Counted from the first letter of the stretch, positions 8,337-19,191 are shown. The stretch is DNA of 64,000 bases from Salinicoccus roseus (GCF_003814515.1 NZ_RKQJ01000002.1:1-64000), one strand, 5' to 3'. A program made the numbers and translations. Notes: a model not told the origin generated them from the letters alone.

Positions 8337-9488
8337 TTATTTTAAAACTTCATTATTGACAAGGATATCATCCCCGCCCTCATATATACGCGGAAGCCGC
8401 CTGGAGAGCATGCACAGGGACTCGTACGGAATGGTATCCACATAATCGCTGTACGCTTCCATCGACTGCTCGGATGAACGGTCCCGCACGATGACATGGA
8501 CCGGGTCCCCAGCCTTTACAGTGTCCGGCACTCTGATCATGATATAGTCCATGCACACCTTTCCGATTACGGGACACGAGGTCCCGTCAGCAAGTGCCAC
8601 CCTGTAGCCTGTGCGCGCACGCAGGAAACCATCTGCATAACCGATCGGCAGCGTCGCAACCCTGTCCCCCGCTTCAGCATCATATTCCAGACCATAGCTT
8701 ACACCCTCACCTGCTTCCAGCACATGGAGGTCCACCACTTTGGTCGTGAATGCAACCGACGGCCTGAGGTCGACCGAGGTTATTTTCCGGATGTAATCCG
8801 AAGGATAATAGCCATAGAGGGAGATGCCGACACGGATTGCGTTACAGTAATCGTCATCGATGCGCAGTGCACCTGCGGAATTCTGTATATGGACGAACCG
8901 CGGCTTTTTCACTTGGGAGGTGATTGTCTTGAACCTCTCATACTCCATGTCGTTCTGTCCGGAATCGATATCTGCAGAACTGAAGTGGCTGTAGATGCCT
9001 TCATATACAAGATGTTCGGATTCTTCTATCAAGTCTATCATCCGGGTAATTTCGTCCGGGTCCGATGTCCCCAGCCTGTTCATGCCGCTGTTCACTTTAA
9101 TATGGATCCATACTTCCTTGTCATCCATATCCATGACGTTCGACTGCGCTTCCGCGAGCCACTCAAGGTTTGGCGCAGTGATGGCTACGCGATGCTGGAT
9201 CGCCTTGTTGATGTCTTCCGGGTTGATCGGGCCGAGTACCAGTATCTTCTCTTTGATGCCATGCATCCTCAGTTCGATCGCCTCATCCAGTGTAGCAACC
9301 GCAAAGAACTCGGCACCACGTGCCGAAAGGTATTCCGCTACTGCTGTACTGCCAAGTCCATAGGCATTGGCTTTTATCACTGCGATGAACATCTTGCCGG
9401 GATGCAGTCTGCTGATGGCCTGGTAATTGTGGTGCACCGCCTCCAGATCGACCTCCACTATGGAATCCCTGTAATATTTTTCTGACAT
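8337..9488 (-). CDS. alr: Alanine racemase (PLP-dependent)
   Basis: A 383-residue fold-type III PLP enzyme making D-alanine for peptidoglycan and teichoic acids. The Schiff-base lysine is K39 in FIAVIKANAYGLG. The TIM barrel carries HIKVNSGMNRLG. The C-terminal beta domain holds the second catalytic region (VSYGLEYDAEAG, LPIGYADGF, GKVCMDYIMIRV). ATG at 9488 lies 11 bp after the acpS stop. The order acpS-alr-mazEF-sigB matches staphylococci. Confidence 0.96.
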   Translation of the reverse strand: MSEKYYRDSIVEVDLEAVHHNYQAISRLHPGKMFIAVIKANAYGLGSTAVAEYLSARGAEFFAVATLDEAIELRMHGIKEKILVLGPINPEDINKAIQHRVAITAPNLEWLAEAQSNVMDMDDKEVWIHIKVNSGMNRLGTSDPDEITRMIDLIEESEHLVYEGIYSHFSSADIDSGQNDMEYERFKTITSQVKKPRFVHIQNSAGALRIDDDYCNAIRVGISLYGYYPSDYIRKITSVDLRPSVAFTTKVVDLHVLEAGEGVSYGLEYDAEAGDRVATLPIGYADGFLRARTGYRVALADGTSCPVIGKVCMDYIMIRVPDTVKAGDPVHVIVRDRSSEQSMEAYSDYVDTIPYESLCMLSRRLPRIYEGGDDILVNNEVLK

Positions 9489-9499
9489 ATTCGTACTCC

Positions 9500-9847
9500 T
9501 TATCTTTCGATTATGACTGTGGCCACAACATATGCCTTTGAATGTGAAATGGATACGTGGGCATGCTGGTCATTCACTATATAGGGCTTACCCCCCGCGT
9601 CATTGAGGCAGACGATGTCCCTGAAGGCAGCGGCACTTCCGATACCCGTGCCAAGCGCCTTGCTGTATGCCTCCTTGACTGCGAAGCGGCCTGCGAGGTA
9701 CTCCATTCTTCTGCCCGCGTCGGAAAACTGCCTGTACCGCTCCATCTCTTCAGGTGAGAGTATCCTTCTTGAAAGTCTGTTGTCCTTCTCTTCCACACGC
9801 TGTATGCGCTCAATTTCAATTATATCCGTTCCCAGTCCTGCAATCAT
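9500..9847 (-). CDS. acpS: Holo-[acyl-carrier-protein] synthase
   Basis: A 115-residue phosphopantetheinyl transferase that activates acyl carrier protein with CoA. The Mg/CoA-binding aspartate lies in MIAGLGTDIIEIERI, and the second conserved block is AGRFAVKEAYSKALGTGIG. Its ATG overlaps the end of the PH-domain gene upstream (ATGA-type junction at 9844-9847), suggesting coupled translation. Confidence 0.95.
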   Translation of the reverse strand: MIAGLGTDIIEIERIQRVEEKDNRLSRRILSPEEMERYRQFSDAGRRMEYLAGRFAVKEAYSKALGTGIGSAAAFRDIVCLNDAGGKPYIVNDQHAHVSISHSKAYVVATVIIER

Positions 9848-10317
9848 GTTGTCCGCCTCGTATTCTCATTGATCAGTTTCCTTATCTCGTTCCTTATATT
9901 GTCTGCTTCATCGGACTCCAGTTCCGGAATGTGGATGCGTTCGGCTGAAGTCTTCAAAGTGACGCCCTTGAGCCCGTACCGCTTCATCAATGGGCCGACC
10001 GTCGTATCAATGTTCTGTACACGGAACAGCGGCACTGCATACTGCTCCTTGAAGAAGATGCCCTGATGTATCCTGATTTCATCCTCTGAGACCCCGAAAC
10101 GGAAATACTTATACTTCAGCATCGGCAGCAGCCAGACATGGACCACGACGATATAGAGGAAGATGATGAAAAGGATGAGCGAAATCCACCATGGGAACCA
10201 GTCCCATACGAAAAGTGACAGGATGAGTGCAGCCACCGCAATCATCAGATCGACTGCCGCTACGATGCCTTCACGGATCCGCCATACTTTAATTGCCTTC
10301 GGTGAAATCTTCTGCAT
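9844..10317 (-). CDS. Bacterial PH-domain membrane protein (YdbS-like)
   Basis: A 157-residue membrane protein. Two adjacent hydrophobic helices (about 18-68) are followed by a bacterial PH-like (bPH2) domain with the family motif VPLFRVQNIDTTVGPLMKRYGL. Proteins of this type occur beside acpS in Bacillus (ydbS/ydbT); their biochemical role is not established, though one group has been linked to resistance to certain bacteriocins. Its start overlaps the preceding gene by 29 bp and its end overlaps acpS by 4. Confidence 0.85.
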   Translation of the reverse strand: MQKISPKAIKVWRIREGIVAAVDLMIAVAALILSLFVWDWFPWWISLILFIIFLYIVVVHVWLLPMLKYKYFRFGVSEDEIRIHQGIFFKEQYAVPLFRVQNIDTTVGPLMKRYGLKGVTLKTSAERIHIPELESDEADNIRNEIRKLINENTRRTT

Positions 10318-11809
10318 TCCGGTGCCCCCTTTCCGCCCATTGCCATATCTTATCGATGTCGCTCCTGTCGATGAACTTGATGGTGGCCCGTGAGCCGAGC
10401 ATGCCGGCAGCGGTCACCAGGGTGATGATTCCAAGCTTCGCCCGGTGAAGGAAGGGGTTGAACACCCATTCCGCCTCAATCAGCTTCTCATGCTTGATGA
10501 CATAGTGCGAGCGTTTGAAGAATCCTGCCGTCATCAGGTTGATTTCATCATTCCTTATCGCGTAGCCGCTGTTGTACGCACTGTATATGCCGGAGGCCAT
10601 GAATACCAATATCAGTACCAGCCCGGCAATCCAGGCGTAGTCGAACAGGAAATACTGGGCGAGCGAGGTGATGATGAGCACCAGCAATGTGACGACCTGG
10701 AAATACCTTCTGTATCCGCGGAAGGGAACCTTCCTTTCCGGAACCTCCACATGATAGTTCGGAAAGATATGGTCGACAATCTCATAAAGGCGCGCCTTTT
10801 TGATGAAGGGCAGCAGCTCCACTGTACCGTCAATATCCTCGCTGTCGAGCGAGTCGCTCGTAATCGTGACGGAAAGGGAATAGTAGCCGATCATCCTCCT
10901 GATGATCGAATCCTTGATGATGATGTTCTGGACCCTGTTGATATTGACGCTCTGATGCTTCTTTTCAAGCAGCCCATATTCGACGACCAGGTCATCATGC
11001 TTCATCTTCAGGGTGTAACCGTAGTATTTCACCGTCAGAATAAGGATTCCTAACGCATAGCCGACAATGATGAACAACCCTATCGCAAGGCCCATCGCCA
11101 GGGCAAGATTACGGATCGCCCCTTCAAAGTATTCGAAGTAGCGTTCAATCAGGAAGTTTGCTCCAATAAGGTTGAGGAAGCCGAAAAGCAGGGCCAGGAA
11201 AGTACCGAGCGCACCGCTTGTCATGCTCATCAGCAGAAGCGACCGGCCGTTCATGCGGTAGAGGGTGTCGAAGCCTGCCGTCTCCCTCTGGTCACTCTCC
11301 TCTTCTATCCTTGGCCATTCGCTGTATGCACCGATTTCGACAGTTTCCTCCAGATACGCTTTTTCGTCGTACAGTATCCCCTGCAGGGATTCCGCCTGCG
11401 ACTTTTTCATCGTGTCGATCTTTATGCCCTCTCCCGGAGTGATCACCTCCAGCTTGACTGCCCCAAAAATCCTGTGGAAGATCGGTTCGCTGAAGTCGAT
11501 CGACTGGATCCTCCCAATATCGAGCTCCTTCTCATGATTCGTGATGACACCATCCTTGTAGATGAACTTGCCATCTTCGATCCAGAACCTTGTACGGTAC
11601 TTGTTCAGAAAATCCATGCCGCCGAACAGGACGATTGCAAGGATGAATATTCCACCGATGATCAGTATATACTTCAATGAGATATTTCCAGAGAGCAGAG
11701 TCTCCCTCGAATTGAACAGCACAATGATCAGGGGAATCCAAAGATTTTTAATGCCGTTCACCACACTGCCGAGATAGGCGATCGGATGCAGTTTCTGTGG
11801 ACTATACAT
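10289..11809 (-). CDS. Large PH-domain membrane protein (YdbT-like)
   Basis: A 506-residue protein with three bPH2-type modules: around 60-150 (LDIGRIQSIDFSEPIFHRIFG), 255-340 (QSVNINRVQNIIIKDSIIRR) and 410-495 (VIKHEKLIEAEWVFNPFLHR). Hydrophobic helix pairs precede each (about 15-60, 195-255, 370-410). Topology suggests cytoplasmic PH domains at the membrane. Homologous to B. subtilis YdbT. The gene is tightly overlapped on both sides, so the three PH genes and acpS probably form one operon. Confidence 0.86.
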   Translation of the reverse strand: MYSPQKLHPIAYLGSVVNGIKNLWIPLIIVLFNSRETLLSGNISLKYILIIGGIFILAIVLFGGMDFLNKYRTRFWIEDGKFIYKDGVITNHEKELDIGRIQSIDFSEPIFHRIFGAVKLEVITPGEGIKIDTMKKSQAESLQGILYDEKAYLEETVEIGAYSEWPRIEEESDQRETAGFDTLYRMNGRSLLLMSMTSGALGTFLALLFGFLNLIGANFLIERYFEYFEGAIRNLALAMGLAIGLFIIVGYALGILILTVKYYGYTLKMKHDDLVVEYGLLEKKHQSVNINRVQNIIIKDSIIRRMIGYYSLSVTITSDSLDSEDIDGTVELLPFIKKARLYEIVDHIFPNYHVEVPERKVPFRGYRRYFQVVTLLVLIITSLAQYFLFDYAWIAGLVLILVFMASGIYSAYNSGYAIRNDEINLMTAGFFKRSHYVIKHEKLIEAEWVFNPFLHRAKLGIITLVTAAGMLGSRATIKFIDRSDIDKIWQWAERGHRNAEDFTEGN

Positions 11810-12266
11810 CTGTATGCTCCCCCTTCACAAGCTCAATGACCTCTTCTTTCAGAATCGCGGCTTCCTCTATTTTGAGGGGTGGCATCAGCAGGCGCGAACT
11901 CGCTGTACTGACTTCCAGCAGTGCCAGATTATACTTCCTTGAAACAGGTCCTGTGGACAGTTTTGCCCCCTGTATCCGTCTCACGGGCACCATTTTCGTC
12001 GATACCCTGAAGAAGCCTTTCCTGACGATGATGTGGTCCGTCTTGAGCCTGTAGCGGGTCACTCTGCAGTAGACCAGCGGCCGGACGATTATACCGATGA
12101 TGAACAGGAAGGTAAGCCACAGGGAGGCACCCCAGTACACCCAGTGCGAAAGCTCAAAATAGAAGGCGGCAGCACTTGCCAGGAGTGCGGCAAATGCCCA
12201 TATGAGGAAAGTCCAGAAGAACCGCACCCTCATATAGTGGACGACATCATCATGTACTCTTTTCAT
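11802..12266 (-). CDS. Bacterial PH-domain membrane protein, first of the cluster
   Basis: A 154-residue protein with two transmembrane helices (about 17-65) and a bPH2 domain carrying VPVRRIQGAKLSTGPVSRKYNL. It shares architecture with the 157-residue protein three genes on, so the cluster holds two short and one long version. It overlaps the next gene by 8 bp and is the first gene of the acpS-alr-mazEF-sigB run. Confidence 0.82.
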   Translation of the reverse strand: MKRVHDDVVHYMRVRFFWTFLIWAFAALLASAAAFYFELSHWVYWGASLWLTFLFIIGIIVRPLVYCRVTRYRLKTDHIIVRKGFFRVSTKMVPVRRIQGAKLSTGPVSRKYNLALLEVSTASSRLLMPPLKIEEAAILKEEVIELVKGEHTDV

Positions 12267-12360
12267 ATTTGCCCCCTGTTGATTTCATATGTATTAATTA
12301 TACTTTAAATTAAATGGGGAGAATGTTCAATTGTCCCATTACAACATTATAACAATAAAA

Positions 12361-12394
12361 AGCATCCTCTGCCCCATGGGGGGGCGAGGATGCT
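12361..12394 (-). terminator. Terminator of the DEAD-box helicase gene
   Basis: Arms 12361-12369 and 12386-12394 (9 bp), with an inner GCCCC/GGGGC pairing. On the minus strand it is followed by TTTTT (complement of 12356-12360). A strong intrinsic terminator 7 bp after the helicase stop. Confidence 0.9.
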
Positions 12395-12400
12395 CGATGT

Positions 12401-13936
<1,536 letters not shown>

Positions 13937-13999
13937 TCATTTTCGTTACGCATAACTTCTCAATATTAACATTTCCAGACTAAAAATACAAGCCTGCTT

Positions 14000-14689
14000 C
14001 TATTCCTTGAATAAAAAGCGTTCTGCAGCGATGTTGAGCTCCAGCTGATTCCTGTCTGTAAAAGCAAAAAGGTGCGGTGCATCTTCAATCAGATCCAGTG
14101 TGGCATCGGGAATCTTCTTTGCCAGTTCGACGCTGCTTTCGTAGGGTACGAGCAGATCGAGCTTGCCATGGATGATCAATGTGCGGGAGGGGATATGCTC
14201 CACCCCATCCTTTTTTGTTTCAACGATGGTCTTGAACTCCTGATAGGCACGAAATGGGATGTCCTTGATGCGCTTCTTTATCTTCTGGTACAGTTTCATC
14301 TTCATATGCTCGCTGAAATGGCGCGGGGTCAGATTCAGCCTGTTCAGCTGTGACAGCTTTATATGCTCGAATGCTGGTGCGATGAGCACGAGTTTTTCGA
14401 CCGGCTCATGCTGGGCGATATGGCTCGCGAATACTCCGCCCATCGAAAAGCCGATGATGTGAACCCGGTCCACACGCTGCTTCAGGGCGTGATACGCATC
14501 CAGAGCTTCCGCGTACCATTGGTCTCCTGTCGACGCCTTCAGATCCAGTATGGTGCCATGTCCCGGATATACCGGAAACTCATACTCGAAATCATAGCGT
14601 GACTTCAGGTAGTCGAACAATGGTTCAAGCTCGTACCTTCCTCCTGTATAGCCATGGAGGAAAAGTATTCCGATCGGTTTAGATATAAT
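14000..14689 (-). CDS. Alpha/beta hydrolase (carboxylesterase-like), probable AUU start
   Basis: A serine hydrolase of the Est30/YvaK type, 229 residues if it starts at 14689. Catalytic elements: oxyanion segment ILFLHGYTGGRYELEPLF, nucleophile serine in GFSMGGVFASH, aspartate in IIHGKLDLLVPYE, histidine in EDAPHLFAFT. No ATG, GTG or TTG lies before the essential HGYTGG segment; the first usual codon (TTG, 14620) would delete it. An in-frame ATT at 14689 has GGAGAGG about 7 bases upstream and overlaps the murF end by 11 bp, so AUU initiation fits best. An in-frame TGA closes the frame just beyond. The substrate is unknown. Confidence 0.8.
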   Translation of the reverse strand: MISKPIGILFLHGYTGGRYELEPLFDYLKSRYDFEYEFPVYPGHGTILDLKASTGDQWYAEALDAYHALKQRVDRVHIIGFSMGGVFASHIAQHEPVEKLVLIAPAFEHIKLSQLNRLNLTPRHFSEHMKMKLYQKIKKRIKDIPFRAYQEFKTIVETKKDGVEHIPSRTLIIHGKLDLLVPYESSVELAKKIPDATLDLIEDAPHLFAFTDRNQLELNIAAERFLFKE

Positions 14690-16043
14690 CGTTCACCCTC
14701 TCCAGCGCCATACCTCTCGATCCTTTCAGCAGAATCACACTGTCCCCCGTCATCACCTGGGCGAGATGACCGGCGAGTTCTCCGATGTCACCGTAGTGGT
14801 GCTTGGCTTCCACTTCTGCATTTTCATGGATGGCTTTCGATGACTCCCCAAAGGTGAACAGATGATCGAAGGTATAGGGCGATTCATTGATATGCTGTGC
14901 CACCGACCTGTGCAGTTCCCCTGAATATGAACCGAGCTCCAGGATGTCACCGAGCACGAGGATCCGACTGCCGGTCTCCATGCGGCCGACCGTATCGATT
15001 GCACTCTTCATGCTGGAAGGACTTGCATTGTAGGCATCATTGATTATGGTTGCACCGCCCGGGTGGCGCGTCTGTTCCATTCTCATGTCCGTTACAACCA
15101 GATCATCAAAATGTTCCTTCACTTCACTGATGTCGAGACCTGCCGCTTCCGCCGCAAGAAGCGCAAGTGTCGCGTTGGACGCATTATGCAGGCCAAGCTG
15201 GGGTATGCCCACTTCGAGATCAAGCGGATGGAGTCTGAAGCGCGTACCCTGATCCGTCTGATGGACATCTGCTATCTGCAGATCATTCTCTTTGCTTTCA
15301 CCTGCGGAACGCACATTGTAGACAGCATTCCGGTCCACAATATCTTCAAGGAGCGGGTAGTCCCTGGAATAGATGAAAGTGCCTGAAGATTTCAATCCAT
15401 CCACTATTTCATACTTCGCTTCCGCAATATTCTCCCTTGAACCCAGCTTTTCAATGTGGGATTCCCCCACATTCGTGAGTATGGCGATATCCGGGTTCGT
15501 CATCCTGCTCAGGAATCGGATATCTCCTTTGGCATCCATCCCCATTTCAAGTATCGAGATTTCAGTGTCCCTATCCAATTGAAGAATGGTGAGCGGCAGA
15601 CCGATCTCATTATTGTAGTTTCCAATCGTCTTCTTCACTCTGAAGTGAGGGGCAAGGAGGCACTCCACCATATCTTTGGTGGTCGTCTTTCCATTGGAGC
15701 CTGTGATGGCGATCACTTTTGGTGAAACTTCCTGCAGATAGCCGCGCGCAAGATCCTGGAGTGCCGTGAGCCCGTCCTCCACATGGATGAGCGGCAGATC
15801 CGGATCGACGGCGCCTGGTGCCTGTTCAGTCAGGCTCAACGCCGCACCAGCACGAAAAGCCTGATTTATGAACCGGTGGCCGTCGACATTCTCACCTTTG
15901 AAGGGAACGAAAAGGTTGCCTTCTCCAAGCGTCCGTGTATCGATCGACACACCTTTGATCTTTTTGTCCTTCATGGCCTCGGCACGCGCATTCATTTTGC
16001 CATCGCATAGTTCTGCAATTTTCTCAATTGTCGTTTCAATCAT
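14679..16043 (-). CDS. murF: UDP-N-acetylmuramoyl-tripeptide-D-alanyl-D-alanine ligase
   Basis: A 454-residue Mur ligase adding D-Ala-D-Ala to the UDP-muramoyl-tripeptide. It has an N-terminal substrate-binding domain (DTRTLGEGNLFVPFKGENVDGH), a central ATP-binding loop (AITGSNGKTTTKDM), and the NEIGLPLTIL and NDAYNASPSSMKSA motifs of the central and C-terminal domains. It is followed by, and overlaps, a hydrolase gene. In S. aureus ddl lies next to murF on the rodA side; here the neighbouring space holds only a promoter. Confidence 0.95.
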   Translation of the reverse strand: MIETTIEKIAELCDGKMNARAEAMKDKKIKGVSIDTRTLGEGNLFVPFKGENVDGHRFINQAFRAGAALSLTEQAPGAVDPDLPLIHVEDGLTALQDLARGYLQEVSPKVIAITGSNGKTTTKDMVECLLAPHFRVKKTIGNYNNEIGLPLTILQLDRDTEISILEMGMDAKGDIRFLSRMTNPDIAILTNVGESHIEKLGSRENIAEAKYEIVDGLKSSGTFIYSRDYPLLEDIVDRNAVYNVRSAGESKENDLQIADVHQTDQGTRFRLHPLDLEVGIPQLGLHNASNATLALLAAEAAGLDISEVKEHFDDLVVTDMRMEQTRHPGGATIINDAYNASPSSMKSAIDTVGRMETGSRILVLGDILELGSYSGELHRSVAQHINESPYTFDHLFTFGESSKAIHENAEVEAKHHYGDIGELAGHLAQVMTGDSVILLKGSRGMALERVNDYI

Positions 16044-16107
16044 AAGATTCGTCCAACTCCATCAATTTTTAGTATTGGAAATTATTTTTAATCCGGTTGC
16101 ATTACTA

Positions 16108-16136
16108 TTGGATAAACACACTGACTTTATTATAAA
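16108..16136 (+). promoter_or_regulatory. rodA promoter
   Basis: -35 TTGGAT (16108-16113), 17-bp spacer, -10 TATAAA (16131-16136), in the 140-bp divergent gap between murF and rodA. The predicted start is about 40 bases before the rodA ribosome site. Confidence 0.6.
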
Positions 16137-16184
16137 ATAGTGTATACTAAATGTCATGATTTCTATATGGGTTAGGTGAATTTT

Positions 16185-17366
16185 TTGGACAACAACCAAA
16201 GTTATAAAAGACAGAATGCCAATATATTTTCAAGAATCGACTGGACTCTCGTCCTGCTCATCCTGCTGCTTGGGACGATCAGTGTCTTCATGATCCGTTC
16301 AGCGATGACCAGTGGACAATACAGCACCGATTTCAGCGTGCGTCAGATTATCTTCTATGGTCTTGGATTCATCATGGTCTTCATCCTGAACTTCATCCCG
16401 GTCAAGTGGATCAAGCAGTACATCTGGATCATCTACACGCTCGGCGTATTGTCGCTGATCATACTTTTCGTCGCCCCCGTCTCCCCGCTTACACCGATCA
16501 TCAACGGCGCCAAGAGCTGGTACCAGTTCGGGTTCTTCAGCATACAGCCGTCCGAGATCGTCAAGATCATCTACATACTCACACTGGCCTACCTGATCAG
16601 CCAGCACAACAAATATAAATTGACGAATGATCTCAATGTAGATATCAAGCTGCTGTTCAAAATCGTTGCAGTATCCATACTTCCCATGCTGTTCATACTG
16701 CTGCAGAACGACCTTGGGACGACACTTGTGATGATTGCCATACTGTTCGGCATGGTCGTGGTCTCCGGCATCAGCTGGTGGCTCATCGTCCCTGCATTGG
16801 CGATCGTCGCGACCATCGGCGGCGCACTGATCCTCGGCATCATCTATCGGCCGGACATCCTTGAGCGCTACCTTGGCATCCACCCCTACCAGTTCGAGCG
16901 GATCTATTCCTGGCTGCGCCCGGAAGAGTATGTCACTGAAGGCGGCTTCCAGCTCAGCAACTCATTGAAGGCAATCGGTTCCGGCGGCATTGATGGCAAG
17001 GGGTTCAAGGATGGGATCGTCTATATCCCTGAGAACCACACCGATTTCATATTCACAATCATCGGGGAAGAGTTCGGTTTCATCGGATCGACGGCGGTTG
17101 TTGTACTGCTGTTCATGCTGATGCTCCACCTCTTCCGCATCGCCACCGTAGTGACTGACAGCTTTTCGTCCTATTTCATCATCGGATATCTTTCCATGCT
17201 GATATTCCATGTATTCCAGAACATCGGCATGACGATACAGCTCGTGCCGATCACCGGCCTGCCGCTTCCTTTCATCAGTTACGGCGGCAGTGGACTGTGG
17301 GCCAACATGCTGGCCATCGGCATCATAATGAGCATCTATTTCTACCAGTACCGTCAAAAGACATGA
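16185..17366 (+). CDS. rodA: RodA/FtsW-type SEDS peptidoglycan polymerase
   Basis: A 393-residue polytopic membrane protein with about ten hydrophobic helices, of the SEDS family that polymerises lipid II. Family marks include NGAKSWYQFGFFSIQPSEIVKI, QNDLGTTLV, the long extracellular loop with AIGSGGIDGKGF and ENHTDFIF, and the C-terminal GLPLPFISYGGSGL. I place the start at TTG (16185): AGGTGA lies 5 bases before it, while the GTG nine bases upstream overlaps that site. Its place beside murF matches S. aureus rodA rather than ftsW. Confidence 0.92.
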   Translation: MDNNQSYKRQNANIFSRIDWTLVLLILLLGTISVFMIRSAMTSGQYSTDFSVRQIIFYGLGFIMVFILNFIPVKWIKQYIWIIYTLGVLSLIILFVAPVSPLTPIINGAKSWYQFGFFSIQPSEIVKIIYILTLAYLISQHNKYKLTNDLNVDIKLLFKIVAVSILPMLFILLQNDLGTTLVMIAILFGMVVVSGISWWLIVPALAIVATIGGALILGIIYRPDILERYLGIHPYQFERIYSWLRPEEYVTEGGFQLSNSLKAIGSGGIDGKGFKDGIVYIPENHTDFIFTIIGEEFGFIGSTAVVVLLFMLMLHLFRIATVVTDSFSSYFIIGYLSMLIFHVFQNIGMTIQLVPITGLPLPFISYGGSGLWANMLAIGIIMSIYFYQYRQKT

Positions 17367-17370
17367 AAAA

Positions 17371-17397
17371 CCGCAGCCTGAGAGAATCAGGCTGCGG
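17371..17397. terminator. Terminator after rodA (bidirectional)
   Basis: An 11-bp perfect stem (17371-17381 with 17387-17397), loop GAGAA, followed by CTTTCTTT on the plus strand and by TTTTTCATG on the minus strand. It separates rodA from the convergent small gene. Confidence 0.88.
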
Positions 17398-17403
17398 CTT
17401 TCT

Positions 17404-17553
17404 TTAGATGTTCTGTTCCTTCAATCTCAACTTTTCCTTGTGTGCGATACGGTTCATGATCTCGAATCTTGATTTCGAAACTTTCACTTTGACCCCGAGT
17501 TCACTCAGCATCGTGACGACTTGCTTAACTTTGGAATGGTCGTTGCTATGCAT
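17404..17553 (-). CDS. Small basic protein of unknown function
   Basis: A 49-residue gene on the minus strand with an excellent ribosome site (AAGGAGTG, 5-6 bases before ATG at 17553), ending at a terminator. The protein begins MHSNDHSKVKQVVTMLSELG and continues with VKVKVSKSRFEIMNRIAHKE before a K/E/R-rich end. It looks alpha-helical, soluble and basic, with a possible short beta segment (VKVKVS). I do not recognise it. The opposite-strand open frame in this place lacks a ribosome site and is rejected. Confidence 0.68.
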   Translation of the reverse strand: MHSNDHSKVKQVVTMLSELGVKVKVSKSRFEIMNRIAHKEKLRLKEQNI

Positions 17554-17688
17554 AATGACACTCCTTCACTTACAGCTTACCTTCATCTTACCCTTATTCC
17601 GAGTAATTATCCATATATTTCAGTAAATATATATTACAGAATTTCAAACATTTCTGGTTTATAATAGAATGGAGAAGAGGTGACTTCC

Positions 17689-19170
17689 ATGGAATGGTTC
17701 ATATTCGATTACTTGCTTAACACGGGGATACTTGGAATTGCAACATTGATTACCTTCGGCATCAACTTCCTGTTTGCCATCGGTCTGATATTCCTCGAAA
17801 GAAGAAGTGCCCAGAGTGTCTGGGCATGGCTTTTCGTACTGTTCTTCCTCCCTATCATCGGCTTCATCATATATATATTCTTCGGCCGCAAGATCTACAA
17901 CCAGCAAATCTTCACAGTGAATGAGGAGGACAAGGTCGGGCTTGAGCATCTGGTCGATGATCAGCTCCAGGAACTGCGCGATAACAGCATTTCATTCTCC
18001 AACAGGGTGATGGACAAGCACAGGAAAATCATCCATATGCTGCTCTACAACAACCAGTCCTTCCTGACCATCAACAATTCGATCCGCACTTTTACCGACG
18101 GTAATGAAAAGTTCGATCATCTTCTGGAGGATATACGCAATGCACGGGACCATATTCATTTCCAGTACTATATCTTCAAACTGGATGGCATTGGACAGAG
18201 GCTCTATGAGGCATTGCTCAAAAAGCAGAAAGAGGGCGTATCCGTCAGGATCCTTTATGATGATATGGGCTCCCGGGCATTGAGTCTCCGTAATTTCAGG
18301 AAACTCAGGGAAGCCGGCGGTGTCGTCGAAGCCTTCTTCCCGAGCAAACTGCCGTTGATCAATCCAAGGATAAACAACAGGAACCACCGCAAGATTGTGG
18401 TCATAGACGGCTCTGTCGGTTATGTCGGAGGATTCAATGTTGGTGATGAGTATATCGGTTTAAACAAAAAGTTCGGCTATTGGCGGGACACACACCTCAG
18501 ATTGGAAGGTAATGCAGTAAAGTCACTGCAGCTGCGCTTCATGCTAGACTGGAATTCCCACAATAAGCGTAACAACATGGTGAGGGAAAACCGATATTTT
18601 CCTGAAATGGACTACATGGGAGACACACCGATTCAGATAGCGTCAAGTGGGCCGGATGAGAAATGGGAGCAGATCAAATATGGATATCTGAAGATGATCT
18701 ATAGCGCCAAAAAGAGCATCTATATACAGACACCCTACTTCATCCCCGACCAGTCCTTCCTGGAAGCCCTGCGTATAGCCCTGTTGAGCGGTATCGAAGT
18801 CCACCTGATGATACCAAACAAGCCCGACCATCCTTTCGTCTATTGGGGGACCTATTCCAATGCCGGAGCACTGCTCGATATGGGCGCACAGGTCCATATA
18901 TATGAAAAAGGGTTCCTTCATCAGAAGACCATAATGATTGATGATGAAGTCCTGAGTGTAGGGACGACGAACATCGATGTGAGGAGCTTCCTCCTGAATT
19001 TTGAAGTGAATGCCTTCATCTATGACGAAAAGGAAGCCATACAATACCGGCGCATATTCGAAGAGGATATCAAGGACTGTTCTCTTCTAACGAAGGAGAA
19101 ATATGCAGCACGCAGCAAATGGATCCGGATCAAGGAAAGCATTGCCAACCTGATCTCACCCATACTTTAA
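17689..19170 (+). CDS. cls: Cardiolipin synthase
   Basis: A 493-residue membrane enzyme of the phospholipase D superfamily that condenses two phosphatidylglycerols into cardiolipin. Two N-terminal transmembrane helices (about 5-60) precede two HKD motifs: [17 protein letters not shown] and [21 protein letters not shown] at 17689 follows AGAGGTG; a GTG nine bases earlier lies inside that site. In S. aureus cls2 sits at the same place. Cardiolipin matters for growth at high salt, which fits the organism suggested here. Confidence 0.95.
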   Translation: MEWFIFDYLLNTGILGIATLITFGINFLFAIGLIFLERRSAQSVWAWLFVLFFLPIIGFIIYIFFGRKIYNQQIFTVNEEDKVGLEHLVDDQLQELRDNSISFSNRVMDKHRKIIHMLLYNNQSFLTINNSIRTFTDGNEKFDHLLEDIRNARDHIHFQYYIFKLDGIGQRLYEALLKKQKEGVSVRILYDDMGSRALSLRNFRKLREAGGVVEAFFPSKLPLINPRINNRNHRKIVVIDGSVGYVGGFNVGDEYIGLNKKFGYWRDTHLRLEGNAVKSLQLRFMLDWNSHNKRNNMVRENRYFPEMDYMGDTPIQIASSGPDEKWEQIKYGYLKMIYSAKKSIYIQTPYFIPDQSFLEALRIALLSGIEVHLMIPNKPDHPFVYWGTYSNAGALLDMGAQVHIYEKGFLHQKTIMIDDEVLSVGTTNIDVRSFLLNFEVNAFIYDEKEAIQYRRIFEEDIKDCSLLTKEKYAARSKWIRIKESIANLISPIL

Positions 19171-19191
19171 ATACATTATGAACGCACACAT

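Noticed and set aside
8496-9485. A 329-codon plus-strand open frame opposite alr
   Set aside because: alr is unambiguous on the other strand; the antisense translation resembles no family.
9844-12266. Frameshift splitting one large PH-domain gene into three
   Set aside because: Each protein has its own start and complete helix-pair plus PH architecture, and the overlaps are short; this is a normal coupled gene set.
17408-17626. Plus-strand 72-codon open frame after rodA
   Set aside because: It lies beyond the rodA terminator, lacks a ribosome site, and is opposite the better-supported 49-residue gene.
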